DNA of 64,000 bases from Druceiella hillmani. Its lineage: Eukaryota; Arthropoda; Insecta; Lepidoptera; Hepialidae. Below, piece after piece: positions 12,130 to 24,139 of the stretch. The notes beneath the pieces are model-generated. The model saw only the letters and a list, made by a program, of their open reading frames with translations. It did not search any database and was not told the DNA's origin. The stretch covers positions 9,634,501-9,698,500 of the forward strand of contig JAYKKI010000003.1 in the NCBI GenBank assembly GCA_039881145.1, in the 5' to 3' direction. Both the position numbers and the translations under genes were made by a program. Position 1 is the stretch's first letter. Every line of letters begins with the position of its first letter.

Positions 12130-12618
12130 CAGAAATGAAGCAATGGTAGTAGCCGCCAATGGTTAGCTGTTTGCCGTTGAGGAGTTTGGTTCCCCATATC
12201 TGAGGTTCGATATCAGATTTTGCAAATTAAAAACTACCACCAACCGAGAAGTTCCTTTCTCCACGGTTGATGTACTAATGTCTGTTAAGGAGTTCCATTG
12301 TTCATATCCAGAACTTATCATCTGATCCTGACCTGGTAAGTAGTGTAGTTATTTCGCAAAATAAAAACTAGCCGTAGCAAATATCTTGAATCATAATTGA
12401 TTTACTGCCATTCTTTAAGAAATTCTATCCTTCGTTTCCGGACTTCATCATCGGATCATCATAATATGTATATGATGATCCTATACGTAATGTATCCTCT
12501 TTTAAATAAAAAAAGAGTGATCAAAATCGATCCACTCGGTAAAGAATTATCGCTGAACATAAATAAAAAAAAGTTCCGACGAATTGAAGACGTCCTCCAT
12601 TTTTAAAGTCAGTTAAAA
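12130..12618 (+). repeat. Dispersed-repeat relic resembling an insect LINE/SINE 3' region
   Basis: The block contains a series of related phrases: GAAGTTCC...ATG, GGAGTTCC...CATCTGATCC, then AAATTCTATCC...CATCGGATCATC. After these come GAGTGATCAAAATCGATCCACTCGGTAAAG and an ending near TTCCGACGAATTGAAGACG and AAAGTCAGTTAAAAAG. From memory, insect genomes carry abundant repeats with endings such as CCGACGAATTGA...CTCC...GAAGTCGGTTAAAAA and an internal ATCAAAATCGGTTCA phrase, which this matches. A search of a repeat library is needed to name the family. It has no intact open frame. Confidence 0.45.
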
Positions 12619-12619
12619 A

Positions 12620-13420
12620 GAAAATATTACGACATTCAATAACTCGAAAAAAAAATTCATATAAGAGTTTGATAAAAATTTAAAGAGTACCGTAATAGGA
12701 ATATATCACTCAATGGCAAAACGATAGGGAAACAGAATTCTTTTTCCCTTTTTTTAAATAAGTGTAAAACTTTTATGCATGCTTGGATTTCATTCTGTAA
12801 TCTCTAGTTAAACCAACGTTAGAGATTTTCGAAGTACAGTTTGAATTTTGTTATATCCTATAATATGAAATATTACTTTTTAAAATATATGGATACCCAA
12901 ACCTATACCCCTAATAAAAATTATTAAAATCGGCAAATACATTTACTGTTGCATTGTGAATATTAAGAATGTGACATTTGCTTGAAAGGAAGAATAATAT
13001 CAAGTCAAAGCCGATAAAAACTCCAGCCATAACGCTGCGTAGCAATTTCTTCTATTCTAAATTTAATGTTAGATGCAAAATCAGTAGCGAAGGATGAATA
13101 TAAAATATTTTTGCTAATTGCAACTTCACATTTTAAAATTTGCGACCAACGATAAATTATGAAATAATTAAAATTACTGGCTACGCAGAAAATACAATTC
13201 AAGTTACAGCTTTAAATTTTTAAATATGCATAAATAGAAATATAGAAATGAGACATGACCTAAAATATTCTCCGTACCTCCGTATCAAAGAATAAAATAT
13301 TGCGTCTCACACGCAATGTTTTATTCTTTGTTTTCACGGTACAGTTTTATGTACAATTTCCAAAAATCTTAAAATTGTTTATTATAACACCTTCTATAAC
13401 ACGATTCCATGTTTTATTAC
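12620..13420. other. AT-rich stretch before the exon at 13423
   Basis: No separate feature is supported. If the 13423 exon is real this is the tail of its upstream intron; the last 20 bases supply a pyrimidine-rich acceptor. Confidence 0.5.
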
Positions 13421-13422
13421 AG

Positions 13423-13612
13423 GAATTTGAAAAACAAACTGAAAATATTGCAGCACAAATCTTTGCCGGAAAGTTTGTGCAAAATAATGGTAGTGACTTA
13501 TCATCAAATAGGAACTCGTTTTTATTTGGATGGAAGGCTTTGTATGGTAATTTCTCGTATATTTGGCAATTTAATTCACTTCCATCACGCGTCTTGCCAA
13601 AACCAATAAAAG
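13423..13612 (+). CDS. Internal exon of an unrecognised gene
   Basis: The block is bounded by a good acceptor (CATGTTTTATTACAG, ending 13422) and a consensus donor (AAAAG|GTGAGT, GT at 13613). Between them one frame is open for 63 codons plus one base, so it enters in phase 0 and exits in phase 1. The peptide has normal, non-repetitive composition: it starts EFEKQTENIAAQIFAGKFV, has an NGSDLSSNRNSF segment, then an aromatic-rich core (FLFGWKALYGNFSYIWQF) and a Pro-containing end (LPSRVLPKPIK). I do not recognise the family and see no signal peptide or membrane span. NGS and NFS are possible N-glycosylation sites if the protein is extracellular. The next candidate exon, at 14872, has an incompatible entry phase, so a further exon would have to lie between them. 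Confidence 0.6.
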
Positions 13613-14871
13613 GTGAGTGGACTTTACATTGTTTGAATCTTCACAATATTTCTTTCAGAGGGATGAATTACTTAGCGATGTGAAATGAAAATCTAACTAC
13701 GATTGATTGCATAAAACGTAATAGGAAGTATGGTTGATATATTTCAGTTTGTGGTAATATTTAAACCTAAAAAGTAAATATTGATATAATATTGGAATCT
13801 TAGAAGTTTAATAGATTCAAATTATAATTTGACTGAACTGAATAAACATTAATAATCTAGTTTATGAAATTTAGAAGAAATAAATCTATTTAAAAAAACT
13901 TGTTAAATTCAAATAGAACTCGCACAATGAACCACATTTGAATATTTGACTAATATTTTTCACCATGTAAAGAATATTTTAGACATGGGAAAAGATTTCG
14001 TTAATTTCTAAACTTAAAGTAAATTGCAAATAATGTTCTTTTTTTAATTTTAGCGTTTACATTTTTGAAATAGAAATGGGTACATAGTATATTTGAATAG
14101 AAGTGGGTGTAGACTTTTTAACAATATTTCCAGAACTATTACATTAATTATACATAGAATTTTATTTACATCCTGCAGTTTGTTTTGCCTTATGTTTCAG
14201 CTTATGTGTTGTGTAGATGTGAGTAATCTTTATATTGGAAGGTTTAAATACTTACCTTGATACATGTTTAATTTAAATTTTTTCATTTACCTATTAAGTG
14301 TAATGACTGACAGTCAAATATAATATAATTGATCGATTCTGTTACTGAACAATACTTGCGATCATAGTTTTATACATTAAATTGTGTAATACTGTGTACA
14401 ACTGTGTGTTACTTCTAACTTAGAATTTTTTTAAATATATACACGTTATAAAATAAACCATTTATAATACATTTGTAACTATAAAAAAATGATTTTTTTA
14501 ATTTAAGGTTTACTTAGACTAACAGAATTGTTTTACTGCAAATTAAAGTTATTCATTTTTGATATTATGAGATTTTAATTTTGAATGTTATTGTAGTTTT
14601 TACAGTAGTGGAAAGTTATAGATTAGTTATCATCACATACACTATAAGGTTAATCAATTCTCCACCAAATAAATATTTCCACAAACAATAAATTTTGAAT
14701 ACAACTTAGAATGCTAAATATTTGCTCGATAGCGCCAGCGTCTACTAATAATTCGTAAGATTGAACATACAAAACGTTAAAAGAAATATAAAGGCTTTGA
14801 CCTTTTCATTCGCCAAATTACTTGAAATCATATTCAAATAATTTGAAATTGTTGTACATTTTTTCCAACAG
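13613..14871 (+). other. Presumed intron between two candidate exons
   Basis: AT-rich, with no other convincing exon. A small AG...GT block near 14180-14220 was tested as a bridging exon but contains an in-frame stop in the required phase. Confidence 0.4.
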
Positions 14872-14990
14872 TCTCTTTGAAGTCACGAAAGAGCCACTCA
14901 AAAACACTCGACCACACGTCGTTACAAGTGATGTTAAGCCCGATATAACCTGTCGTACACGTAATAGACCACTTCCTGTTTTATCGTTCC
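14872..14990 (+). CDS. Second candidate internal exon of an unrecognised gene
   Basis: A strong acceptor (ACATTTTTTCCAACAG, ending 14871) precedes the block, and a good donor (TTCC|GTATGT, GT at 14991) follows it. The open frame enters with one base, continues for 39 codons and leaves one base. It reads LFEVTKEPLKNTRPHVV, then TSDVKPDITCRTRNRPLPVLSF. It is richer in G+C than its surroundings, as exons are here. Strand and location suggest the same gene as the exon at 13423, but entry in phase 2 does not follow from that exon's exit in phase 1. Either an exon is missing between them or the two belong to different transcripts. The minus strand is also open across this block, but without comparable splice sites. 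No family is recognised. Confidence 0.5.
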
Positions 14991-15147
14991 GTATGTATAT
15001 GAATTTCATTTAATATTTTGATAACAGGTTTTCTTTTTCATATCACATGAAGTTATAAATGATAACGTACTTTATTACAATGCACTAATATGTGTGAAAT
15101 AGCTACGTAAGCTATAAAAACTGATTTACGGACAAGTAATGTACTTA

Positions 15148-15149
<2 letters not shown>

Positions 15150-15200
<51 letters not shown>
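15150..15200. repeat. (TA)n tract
   Basis: About 25 uninterrupted TA units, directly abutting the left end of the long inverted repeat that starts at 15201. Confidence 0.97.
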
Positions 15201-15207
<7 letters not shown>

Positions 15208-15832
15208 TCAAAAATAATTGACTTTAAACGTAAATATCCAGCTTTATTATAAAGAATTTGTGAATTTTCTGTTTGGTACTGTAGACGTGTAATCAAATAA
15301 ATAAATTAATTTGACATACGAATACATTACTCTAGAAATTGTACAAATTATTTTTGAATGAAAACCGTATTTGTGATTTTAATTATTTATAAAATGTATT
15401 TTCAATTTGACATACCATGTAAATATTTACATGGACTGCGCATTTCTATTGCTGGAATCCTACGTATTTCAAAGCTCAGCAACGTAAATGGAGAAGAAAT
15501 TTTCATAACAGGAAAAACAATGTTTAGAAGCAATATGCGCGCAAAGTTTTTCGGATATGGATGGAGGCCGTGGAAAAATATATAGTAAGTGAGTCAGTAT
15601 ATTAAACTTTCAGGTAAGGTTCATAAAGATTATTTAAAATATTATTAAAGATAAAAACAATATGAAGATAGCGCCAATCGCAAATCACCACGCAACTTAA
15701 ACGTGTCTGAGACCAATACCATAACAACACGATCGGCGTGTCTGCACGTTAACATAATAAAAGTAATGAAATATAGATATTCTTTTAGGATATTTGTTTC
15801 TATGTGTAGTTATTATAATACGCATTTTGTAC
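15201..15832 (+). repeat. Long inverted repeat A1, left copy
   Basis: About 630 bases reappear in reverse complement at 17709-18350. Matching landmarks include TTATAGTTCAAAAATAATTG at the outer end, AAAGCTCAGCAACGTAAATGG near 15470, GCGTGTCTGCACGTTAACAT near 15735 and ATACGCATTTTGTAC at the inner end. The block carries an open frame (about 15430-15585) whose best-conserved part reads AGILRISKLSNVNGE, then IFITGKTM and AKFFGYGWRP. It is followed in both copies by GTAAGTGA, which fits a splice donor. It sits between two (TA)n tracts. Confidence 0.9.
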
Positions 15833-15846
15833 ACATATTCGTACTG

Positions 15847-16503
<657 letters not shown>

Positions 16504-17708
16504 CCAATTATTTAATTTTATGTTCAAAATTGTTTCTTTTAACTATTTTACGCGTTGTATATAACACAGGTTTACGGCTTAATACTAGTTTCTTCAGTTG
16601 ATTTATTGCAAGTTCATATATGAAGTTAAAATTTTATTTTATGTTCTTTATAAATAGAGAAATGGATAAATATTTTAATTCTGAAACTAACAATTGGACG
16701 TAGTCAATTCTATTCATAACTATCATAGATGGCTTTTAAATTTTTTACCTCACTCACTTTTAAAATCACTTTCTTCTTGAATCTAACGTAAAGACAATTT
16801 ATGAAAATACATTTTTCAGATTCTGGCAGATACCGATTAAACTTTCGGTGAAGTAAAATAATATGTTGGTTGTTTCATACGGAAATTGCTATACGTGATT
16901 ATTTTCCTATTGTACTCTAACAATAACTGGATTTTGGAGAAAACAAGTAAATTGTTTGTGAAATTGGGGAAATTTCTGACGGAATGTGACATAATTAAAA
17001 TTGGTTTATAACTTTTTGCTCACTTTTTTTGGGCAGTTAAACATTCGTTCCAATCAAATTGACTTATTATGGTGTTTTATTTGGAACACATTTATGAGGA
17101 ATCAGTTTGAAATTAAAGATTTTGCAATCAAATAGCCTTCTAATATGTGGCATTACTTTATTAAGTTACAGGTCTTATTCCGTATGATAACAATGTTCTT
17201 AATTTAAAAAAAAATAATTTTTAGATTTTATTAGTACTAAAATTTCAATAACAGTAACTTTTAATAGGTAACAACAGTAGTACTTTATATAGTATAATCA
17301 TTAATAAGGTACAGTATCTCAATGTAATATACATAATTTTTGAAATGTCAATCCATCAATTTCTTTGAAACAGTTTAATGTAAAATGTCAAGTAGAAATT
17401 TATCATTATTGCAATTATATTATATAATAAAAAAAATGATATAACTAAAAAAGTTTAATTTTATGATCATTTTCTTTACTTCCGTCCATACTTGTTTCAT
17501 TCACATTTCTTTTCAATTTAAAATTTTTACATATACACGGATTCTACAAATATTCGTACTACAATTACGTACAAGTCATTGTTCTTGGTATTACAGGTTT
17601 CTAAATCTTGAGATTGGGTGTATCGATTGCGATGAAATAAAAACTAAGTATTACATTAATTTTACAAATTTTAAATTTTTTAGAATATTAAATCTGCATC
17701 CTAAGTAG

Positions 17709-18350
17709 GTACAAAATGCGTATTAAAATAACTACACATAGAGACAAAGAACCTAAAAGGAATATCTATGTTTTATTACTTTTATTACGTTCTCCCAAAT
17801 CATTTTATTATAAATATGGTTAATGTGCAGACACGCCGATTCTGTTGTTATATTATTGGTCTCAGACACGTTTAAGTTGCGTGGTGATTTGCGATTTATT
17901 GATTAATAATATTTTAAATAACTTCTGTGAACTTTACCTAAAGGTTTAATATACTGATTCACTTACTATATATTTTTTCGCGGCCTCCATCCATAGCCGA
18001 AAAACTTCGCGGGCATCTTGCTTCTCAACATTGTTTTCCCTGTTATGAAAATTCCTTCTCCATTTACGTTGCTGAGCTTTGAAATACGTAGGATTCCAGC
18101 AATATTAATGGGCAGTCTATGTTAATAGTTACATTGAATATACATATACAATTGAATATACATTTTATAAATAATCAAAATCACAAATACGGTTTTTATT
18201 CAAGAATAATTTGGACAATTTCTATAGTAATGTATGTCAAACTATTTTATTTACTTGATTATGCGTCTACAGTAACAAATAGAAGTTTCACAAATTCTTA
18301 ATAATAAAGCTGGATATTTACGTCTAACGTCAATTATTTTTAAACTATAA
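17709..18350 (-). repeat. Long inverted repeat A1, right copy
   Basis: Reverse complement of 15201-15832. The open block is present here too on the minus strand, again followed by GTAAGTGA, with several amino-acid changes (such as RSKMPAKFF against RSNMRAKFF). No (TA)n tract touches its outer end, unlike the left copy. Confidence 0.9.
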
Positions 18351-19111
18351 ATTAGTTATCTAGTTTAAATAAGATTATTTGAAGTTTAAATTATTTTTCA
18401 ACATTTTTCTGTGAGTGGTATTATTCTGTATATTAGAGTCAATATCACAAAGCTATGGGTATTACTAGGCAAATATTTTAACACTTAAATATATAATATA
18501 TAAGTACTTATACAATATTAAGTATTTAAATATATTACATATGTACAAAAATATTTGGGGAGATTGATGAGTTAAAAAAAAAATGTCAAATGAAGAAAAA
18601 GCACGAATGGAAAAGTAATTAGTAAGGCTTCCAAAATATTTTTTTTTCTAATTCTACCTAAAATTTTTCACAATATTTTTTTAAAAATGTATAAAAAAAT
18701 ATAAGAAGTAATCACAGGAATTTAGTAACGCGATTCCTCTTCGTTTTCAATAGATTTTTTTAATAGATTTAGTAACCAAAAAATTATGCGTAGATACGCG
18801 TAATTTTTGAATATATACGCATAATTTTTACGGAGCAAATGCTCCGACGCGCGACTGAAGTATACACGTTAAGTACTATTATCTTGGAATGTATAAAATA
18901 GGTAACGCTCTATACAACTACAAATATCAATATCATTAAATATGAATGGAAATTTCTATAATAAAAAAATTAGAACAATATATTTATTTTCAAGTAAAAC
19001 ACAAATGAACTAGATCAAATTTTTACAACAAAATAAAAATATTTATAACTTCAGACTGAGAAGTTAAAACGAAGAGACTTTTTAATTTATAAGGACAGAA
19101 AAAAAAAATTC
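18351..19111. other. Spacer between inverted-repeat copies
   Basis: AT-rich. A G+C-richer blip near 18830-18870 (GGAGCAAATGCTCCGACGCGCG) contains a small hairpin GGAGCA/TGCTCC. No gene is seen. Confidence 0.5.
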
Positions 19112-19588
19112 GAAATAAGTTCGTAATGGGTTTCAAAAAATGTCTACTCAACTTTTTACGCCTAATTAAATTTTAATTAATGCCCCGTGATAGATATTTG
19201 GTCCGTAATTTTAAACTAGAATAATTTTAAAACTTACGTCCTACGAAAAATGATGTTGGAAATAATAGTTTACTTTTGAAAAGAAATAGATTACTTTTAA
19301 AAGTCAGCGTGTTTTTTTAATTCTTATGAAGAAAAAATTATAAGTGTAACAAATTGTTTTTTTCATACGGAAATGACCTCCATAACATGCAAAAGGTGAT
19401 ATACAAAAATACATATTATCTTAACACCTGTGTTTTAACACGACTTTCAAAAGAAACATTTAATTAAATACCACCAGTTAAAAAAAATCTGCATGCACGA
19501 GTATTATTAAAGAATATAGCGATATTATTGAAACCATGTAAAATTTGTCGTACAAATTGCTACTTATGTTTTGAAATAAGATATATAT
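19112..19588 (-). repeat. Long inverted repeat A2, right copy
   Basis: Reverse complement of 16013-16503, running from AAATAAGTTCGTAATGGG to CTACTTATGTTTTGAAATAAG. Its outer end abuts the (TA)n tract at 19581-19601. Confidence 0.9.
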
Positions 19589-19601
19589 ATATATATATAT
19601 A
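19581..19601. repeat. (TA)n tract
   Basis: About ten TA units at the outer end of the right A2 arm. Confidence 0.95.
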
Positions 19602-19931
19602 CGTAACTAAATCTCACTAGTTTCGTAATTCGCTTTCGCAATTCGGGAAATAAAATATAGCGTAAAATGAACAAACGAATTACAATTTTTGGATTATCGA
19701 ATAATTCCCACAAGATTAAGTGTTGGTTACCAAAAAATCACATTATCTTCGCCTAGGAAGTAAGAATGACAGTGGTATTTATAAGATAATAAATATGAAG
19801 GGCAACAATTTTATGAGTGAGGATTTATTTCAGTAACGGTTTGATAACTAATAACTTCAAGAAAGATATTTAAGGCTTTGTTGGCTTTCACGCTTTTGTA
19901 ATAGAGAAAATATTAAAATACACATCGACGT

Positions 19932-19952
19932 TTCAGAAGATTATCTTCTGAA
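19932..19952. repeat. Perfect 10-bp palindrome
   Basis: TTCAGAAGAT-T-ATCTTCTGAA, followed on the minus strand by ACGTCGATGTG. The minus-strand half CTGAAACGTC resembles the GAAAC-stem III-C part of a hammerhead, but a clean CUGANGA strand is lacking, so it is called only as a palindrome. Confidence 0.8.
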
Positions 19953-21305
19953 TAATGATTAAATCTAGGGAAAATTTATATTTTTTAATTTACCTTTACT
20001 TTCTTTAACTTGGTAATTATTACTTTCGAATGTAGTTTAATTAAAGTGTTTTTTTACATATGCATTCACGTCGCTAACTCTATTCATGTTTTCTTTTTAT
20101 TTAAATTTTTTGACATTTGAAGTTCTACAAATGTGCGTCTATTTTATATATGTAAAAATTAATGTACAATAAAGTAATTCACCGAGTTTCATTACAATAG
20201 TAGTTTAAGGTAGTGACCTTATTATCATTATTAAATCGAAAATAATGGTTCGATTCATTTATACCTTTCTGTTGCAATAAATCTTGTAAAAATTTGCAAT
20301 TTTTAGAGCTGGTCAAGGATTTTTCTGATGCTAAGACGTTGACATTTAAAGTTTGTGTATGACATAATTCTATATATAACCTTAATGTTTATATTTTTTG
20401 ACATTGTAATATTAATGTAAATATCCAAAAATTTATTATGTCATTGAACATCAGAAATTTAACATGTAACTTAAAATTGTGTGTGTGTATTGTTTACAAA
20501 CAAAATAATTATACTAATAGAAGTACTTGTTTAAGTTTTAAATATAACAATGACGCTATCCTTGTAACTGTGTTGGTTTTAGGCAATGTGACATTTTTAA
20601 TATTGACCAATTCACATTTTTATAACTTTCATTATTTTGACTATGACACAGGGACATAAACAGAATTTTCTTATAAAATAGAATAAAATTATAATTTTCA
20701 TAAGCATGAACAAAATAAAATATTAATTTTCAATAAAAGCTACCTTTACGTGAATTGATAGTTTTTATAAATGTTAAGTGATTTCTAATTCCAAACATCA
20801 AGACATATCCTAAATTAAAACAAATTATGGTTCAAAAAAGACATGTATAATATAAAAAAAATCAAAAGTCTAACCTTACTTAGAAGTCTTATTTTCGATG
20901 GCAACAAACAACTCTAGGAAAATTACTTACTCTAAACCTCCACTACTTAGGAACAGAAATATAGACTATTCCACGTTAATATTTAACCGTATTCTCGAAA
21001 GTAGTAAAAATAAGGTTAAATTTGTTAACCTATCAGCAAAGTATCGTACATCTTGTATTTATGTACCTTGTTATATTTTACTTTTAAACTTTTACTGCAA
21101 AAACTGTTACATGTCAAAAAATGGTGTAAAACTTGGCTCATAATATCTCGCTTATTAACTTTATTAGCCAATCTCTGCGTGAGTTACGTGATGTGATGCC
21201 TTCAGCATGAATGTCGTGACTTATTGATGTTTTTTTTCAGATACTTGCACTAATGAAGAGAAACAATGTGTTCAAAAATTTTGTTTTAAAAAAATATCGT
21301 GTAAA
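19953..21305. other. AT-rich non-coding stretch
   Basis: No gene or repeat could be supported. The frames present are short and composition-driven. Confidence 0.5.
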
Positions 21306-21413
21306 AGAAACACTTAATTAAATACCACCAGTTAAAAAAATCTATATCCACGAGTGTTATTATTGAAACCATGTAAAAGTTATCGTACAAATTGCTACTT
21401 ATGTTTTGAAATA

Positions 21414-21471
<58 letters not shown>
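21306..21471 (-). repeat. Partial third copy of A2 with its (TA)n tract
   Basis: Bases 21306-21415 match 19448-19580 (shared phrases TTAATTAAATACCACCAGTTAAAA and CAAATTGCTACTTATGTTTTG, with a short deletion). They run directly into a (TA)n tract at 21416-21471, as the other A2 ends do. Confidence 0.85.
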
Positions 21472-21473
<2 letters not shown>

Positions 21474-21834
21474 AGCTGCCAAATTCATCGTTGAATTATC
21501 TAGAATATTTGAGAGCATAATAAATAAATAAAGAAACAATAAAATTTGTGTATTAAGACTATTATTTATTAAAACATATTTGTAAATTTCAAAAATTGTT
21601 TATGCATCCATTTATAGAAATTATTTTTCTACCCTAAGATTCTCACTGACATATGGAATTCAAAGTGATCGTGCCATGCCCAATATAAGGAGAACTGAAG
21701 AGAGTGACACATGAAACGTAATTACATAGTGCATTTTCTCTTTATTAAAGTATTAAAGCCAAGAATGAAAATTATTTTCCGATTTTAGTAGCTTTTTCAA
21801 TAAAATGTGTAATTTATTTATGTATTTTATTTAT

Positions 21835-22150
21835 CAATTTTCAATCATAGTACATATGGCGGGCCAATTGCTACATGAGCAATTTCTTCCAGTCAACCAT
21901 AAAAAATTGGTATTGAAATTTAGTTAATAAACTGTAAGAAATTTTACAACGAAAATTATATATAGTATATTAAATTTGAGATGGGAAAGACAGGAAAGGA
22001 CAAGGGCATAAAGAAAAAGAATTCAGAAGAGGCAGGACTTTTCCACTCGATCTTTGAAAATATTTAGGGACGTGATTTTTTTGGTGTCAGGATCCAGTTG
22101 ATTCCAAATTTTTGCAGCTTGAACTGTGAAGGATTGATATGAGATAGAGA
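21835..22150 (-). pseudogene. LINE 3' end: reverse-transcriptase C-terminus and 3' UTR relic
   Basis: On the minus strand the segment 22150-22015 translates to a tail typical of CR1/jockey-type non-LTR retrotransposon polyproteins: SFTVQAAKIWNQLDPDTK, then SLNIFKDRVEK, ending at a stop. The following bases include GACTGGAAGAAATTGCTC and CAATTGGCCCGCCATATGTAC. These resemble the conserved CTGGAAGAGATCGC...GGCCGCCTGTTGTAC 3' UTR ending of such elements (recognised from memory), then an A/T-rich tail. The reverse-transcriptase core is absent, consistent with strong 5' truncation on insertion. Confidence 0.75.
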
Positions 22151-22274
22151 TTTTCTCAAGTCTCCGCTAAATTTATTTGTGAATCGAATACCTTATTTTT
22201 CATCTTTTTACATTAGTTCAATGTACGAATCTAATTATTGTTTGTTTATACCTATATATTTCGTTGTTTGTTTG

Positions 22275-22278
<4 letters not shown>

Positions 22279-22339
<61 letters not shown>
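22279..22339. repeat. (TA)n tract
   Basis: About 30 uninterrupted TA units. Confidence 0.97.
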
Positions 22340-22342
<3 letters not shown>

Positions 22343-22750
22343 CTACAGTATTTATCCGTATCAATTGTTAGACTCCGCCGCTGTATTAATATCTCCGACT
22401 GGTTGCTTTGTGATTGCTTGTAAGTGATGCCCCTGATAAGTCCGCAACCGTGTATTTAAATTTCTAGATGTTTGTAAAGTTAATAAATAGATGGGTAAAT
22501 TAACTTTTAACATTGCGTTAAAATGTTTAATAGTACTAAAACTAGACTATCGTTAATAACTTTCTCAATTTGTTAAAATAAATTAACAACCATGAGTACA
22601 TTCAGTCACTTGGATTGAAAAATATCCAACAGATTTTTACAAATACTTTCTTTATATAACTTAATTGTTCAACTTATAACTCATAGTTTAATACGATTGA
22701 AAGACGATAAATAATTTGAAGACGATAAATAAAATAAGGTTATTTTTATG

Positions 22751-22752
22751 TA

Positions 22753-22808
<56 letters not shown>
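22751..22808. repeat. (TA)n tract
   Basis: TA units with one TG interruption near the left end and CA at the right. Confidence 0.95.
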
Positions 22809-22817
<9 letters not shown>

Positions 22818-23418
22818 TTGGGCATAAAAACTTATTTTGTTCATAGAAGTAATAACTCTGTTCTTCTCATAGATGGAAATGCAAAACATTACAAGTTTCA
22901 ATAAGGACGCATAATCAATATAAACATCTCGCATAATCATCTCTGACTACCTTAAAGAATTTCTGAACCAAATGCGATGCTCTTTTAAACCACATAGCAA
23001 ATACCAAAAAATATTTCTGAAGTATGCATGAGGCGCCAGTATATAAAAAATAGAAAGCCTATTTACTGCTGCCGAAAAAATGCTAATTTTGTCTTTACTT
23101 AACTGTTTTCAAATCAAATCAAAAAAGTCAAATACATTATTTGCCACAGATAGAATGGACTCTGAGATATTTAAATGTTACATTTCAGAGACAAAACTCA
23201 TTCTGCTGTTGTGCTAGAATTTTAGCAATCATGCCGATCATACAGAAACATGAAAAAAGGAATGACAAATTTCCAGGTAAATTATTTTTTTTTTGGATTT
23301 CGTGATAATTTTTCTATTACCATTATCTCAAATAGCTTCATGCGCGGATTTATTTATGATTATATTTTTGCTATCCTCTGATTCTGGTTAACATATGCCA
23401 GTATATATATTATTTGTA

Positions 23419-23459
<41 letters not shown>

Positions 23460-23460
23460 T
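23419..23460. repeat. (TA)n tract
   Basis: About 20 TA units with one TG interruption. Confidence 0.95.
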
Positions 23461-23849
23461 GTTTGCTCTGACATATGAAAATATATTCAGCTTTAATATT
23501 TTCTGTGACTTGAAAATATTTAGTTTTTGTTTTAATATTGGTTGCAAATTTTAAATAAATTATGTCAAACAATTTACAGGTAGCAAACCTTACATTTAAT
23601 AATAACATTTTATTATTTCTAAAAAATATTTCATTGGAAAAAGAGTAAAATAACTTGTTGTTTCAAATAATAATTTGTTGATAACAAAGAAACATAATAT
23701 TTAACGATAAAAATATTTAACCAAACCGTAAAATAGTGTATACTTAATTTTAAAGTTGTTATTAAATTACTTACAACAATTATTTTAAAATCGTATTGGC
23801 ATAATGGAAATTAGACGATTTATTAAGAAATAATTCAATTTGATCAACC

Positions 23850-24137
23850 AATATTTAATATCTTTATAAATTTTAATGCAATTTTGTACACTTCATGCCT
23901 TTCAGGCCACGTTACAAAAACACAAATGGTCGTATTGTTATCTGAATGAGCGCCCGAAATATCTTCGTACCTTAACGGTATTACGACGGCATTGGGTTGA
24001 CCACTCCAAGCCACTGGAGATCGCTGTTTATCTCTTTCAAAAATTTCCTCTTGAATTTGCGTGAATGTCACTTGAAACTTCTCAACTGTGCACACTGAAG
24101 TGAACTTAATTTTACCAAGTTCCTCAGAAAATCAGTA
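23850..24137 (-). CDS. Exon candidate, unrecognised
   Basis: On the minus strand a frame is open from just after a TGA at about 24137 to the AT-rich end near 23844. The central part has ordinary protein composition and a locally raised G+C content: EKFQVTFTQIQEEIFERDK, SPVAWSGQPNAVVIPLRYED, ICVFVTWPERHEVYKIALKF. Possible acceptors are TTTTCTGAG at about 24129 and CACTTCAG at about 24097. No donor is decisive, and the last residues look like composition-driven read-through. The plus strand is also open here but its peptide is less balanced. I do not recognise a family; it could be a host exon or a fragment of an unfamiliar mobile element. Confidence 0.3.
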
Positions 24138-24139
24138 TA

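Noticed and set aside
14170..14222. Small exon to bridge the phases of the 13423 and 14872 exons
   Set aside because: The AG-to-GT block of 40 bases has the right length but contains an in-frame TAG in the required phase.
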